Assembly: GCA_039931635.1 (NCBI GenBank)
Contig: JBDTRO010000260.1
Span: 1-8,023 of the forward strand
DNA length: 8,023 nucleotides
Direction: 5' to 3'
DNA from: RBG-16-66-20 sp039931635
GTDB lineage: Bacteria; Pseudomonadota; Gammaproteobacteria; Burkholderiales; SG8-39
Positions 6,848-8,023 of the stretch are shown in pieces. Position 1 is the stretch's first letter; the number at the start of each line of letters is the position of its first letter. The notes under the pieces are model-generated. The model saw nothing but the letters and a program-made list of their open reading frames with translations. It had not been told where the DNA came from and searched no databases. The translations under genes and the position numbers were made by a program.

Positions 6848-8023
6848 GTGGATGAGGGCACCGCATACGGCAGGAAGGAAGGCAGCTACCGCAAGGAGCT
6901 GACCGAAGTCGGCGCCGGCACGCCGATGGGTGAACTGCTGAGAAGGTATTGGCATCCCATTGGTTTGATTTCTTCTTTGGCGGAAAAGCCTTCAAAAATA
7001 AAAATTCTCGGCGAAGAACTCATCGCGTTCCGCGACGGCCAGGGGAAGCCCGGCCTGGTACATCCGCGCTGCGCGCATCGCGGCACCTCGCTCTACTACG
7101 GCAAGACCGAGGAGCGCGGCATCCGCTGCTGCTATCACGGCTGGCTGTGGGATGTGGAGGGACATTGCCTGGAGCAACCCTGCGAGGAAGGCGGTGGCGA
7201 AAAGCACCGCGGCAACGTACGCCAGCCCTGGTATCCGCTGGAGGAACGCTACGGCCTCGTCTTCGCCTATCTCGGGCCGCCCGCCAGGAAACCGGTGCTG
7301 CCGCGCTACGACTGCCTGGAAGAGCTCGCTACGGGCGAATTCATCGAAGCCGACGACTCCTCGATCGGCGGCGGCGGGCCGCCGCTCATCCCCTGCAACT
7401 GGCTGCAGCACTGGGAGAACGTGGTGGATCCCTTCCACGTGCCGATCCTGCACGGCTCGTTCTCCGGCGCGCAGTTCGTGCCGCAGATGGGCGCGATGCC
7501 GAAGGTGAAGTTCGACGTCACGCCGCGCGGCGTGAAGGTCGAATCGCTGCGCGCGCTCGAGGGCGGCAAGGTCCTGCGCCGCGTCACCGAAGTGGTGATG
7601 CCGACCCTGCGCGTGGTTGCCAATCCACGCGTCGCGAAGTACGGCAAGGTCGAGTCCATCGGCTGGGTGCTGCCGATCGACGATACGAATTTCCGCATCT
7701 ACGTCGCCGGCCGCGTCACCGAAAAAGGCGAACTGGGACGCTTCCGCTCGACGATGGCGGGCAAGTTCTGGTGGGATCTGCGCGAGGAGGAACACCAGAA
7801 ATATCCCGGCGACTACGAGGCGCAGACCGGCCAGGGGCCGATCACCCTGCACTCCGAGGAACATTTGTCAGGCAGCGACGGCGGCGTGGCGCGCCTGCGC
7901 CATTTCCTGGAGGCGCAATTGAAGATCATAGCCGAAGGTGGCGACCCAGCCTGCGTCGCGTTCAACGAGAAGGACGCCTACATGCGGCTGGAGGCCGGGC
8001 AGGATCTATTCGAAGCCACTCGT
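6848..8023 (+). CDS. Rieske non-heme iron oxygenase, alpha subunit (C-terminus cut by window edge)
   Basis: The frame is open for 392 codons from GTG 6848 to the right edge. A Rieske [2Fe-2S] domain comes first, with cluster ligands C75 and H77 (CAHR) and C94 and H97 (CCYHGW). The catalytic domain carries the mononuclear iron motif D194-x2-H197-x4-H202 in ENVVDPFHVPILH, where D194 is the expected bridging acid for electron transfer between subunits. The third iron ligand, a late acidic residue, cannot be assigned with confidence. The opening GTPMGELLRRYWHPIGL and the segment QGPITLHSEEHL resemble the phthalate 4,5-dioxygenase-like group of ring-hydroxylating oxygenases. Such enzymes add oxygen to, or demethylate, aromatic acids using electrons from a separate reductase. 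No reductase or ferredoxin gene is visible, and the end of the protein is missing. The gene follows hslO by 20 bases on the same strand. Bases 6961-7010 are AT-rich (about 34% GC) compared with the rest. Enzyme class is firm; substrate unknown. Confidence 0.92.
   Translation, partial: MDEGTAYGRKEGSYRKELTEVGAGTPMGELLRRYWHPIGLISSLAEKPSKIKILGEELIAFRDGQGKPGLVHPRCAHRGTSLYYGKTEERGIRCCYHGWLWDVEGHCLEQPCEEGGGEKHRGNVRQPWYPLEERYGLVFAYLGPPARKPVLPRYDCLEELATGEFIEADDSSIGGGGPPLIPCNWLQHWENVVDPFHVPILHGSFSGAQFVPQMGAMPKVKFDVTPRGVKVESLRALEGGKVLRRVTEVVMPTLRVVANPRVAKYGKVESIGWVLPIDDTNFRIYVAGRVTEKGELGRFRSTMAGKFWWDLREEEHQKYPGDYEAQTGQGPITLHSEEHLSGSDGGVARLRHFLEAQLKIIAEGGDPACVAFNEKDAYMRLEAGQDLFEATR

Noticed and set aside
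6174..7864. Long open frames on the minus strand (6174-6995 and 6992-7864)
   Set aside because: They lie opposite hslO and the Rieske gene, whose motifs are clear. Long antisense frames are expected in GC-rich DNA, and these show no recognisable domain.

Overview
The window is high in GC, has tightly packed genes, and carries a Bug/TctC-type binding protein, a Liv-type ABC transporter and a Rieske oxygenase. This combination suggests a soil or water betaproteobacterium of the Burkholderiales type, or a close relative. The assignment is an inference from gene content and composition only.

Layout. A MarR-family regulator, cut by the left edge, is read leftward from 377. A 63-base divergent intergenic region follows; it holds a good sigma70-like promoter (380-408), an imperfect palindrome over its -10 box, and a strong ribosome binding site. 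Rightward from 441 is a complete branched-chain-amino-acid-type (HAAT) ABC transporter: a periplasmic binding protein with a Tat-like signal (441-1664), two permeases (1665-2534 and 2531-3502) and two ATPases (3499-4224 and 4224-4928). The last four genes are joined by stop/start contacts or overlaps of 0 to 4 bases, as in a translationally coupled operon. After a 79-base gap come, on the same strand, a TctC/Bug solute-binding protein without its membrane partners (5008-5973), an Hsp33-type chaperone (5985-6827), and a Rieske ring-hydroxylating oxygenase alpha subunit cut by the right edge (6848-8023).

Working model. The MarR protein probably senses a small, perhaps aromatic, acid and controls the transporter. 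The ABC system imports the compound, and the Rieske enzyme may begin its oxidation. No ferredoxin, reductase, CoA ligase or TctA/TctB is visible, so the substrate cannot be named. The most unusual item is the Hsp33 homologue: it keeps the fold but has only two of the four cysteines of the family's zinc/redox switch. Also notable are an ATPase with a non-standard ABC signature and short AT-rich patches inside several otherwise GC-rich genes. I found no RNA gene, mobile element, CRISPR array or convincing terminator, and no gene-free stretch longer than 300 bases.
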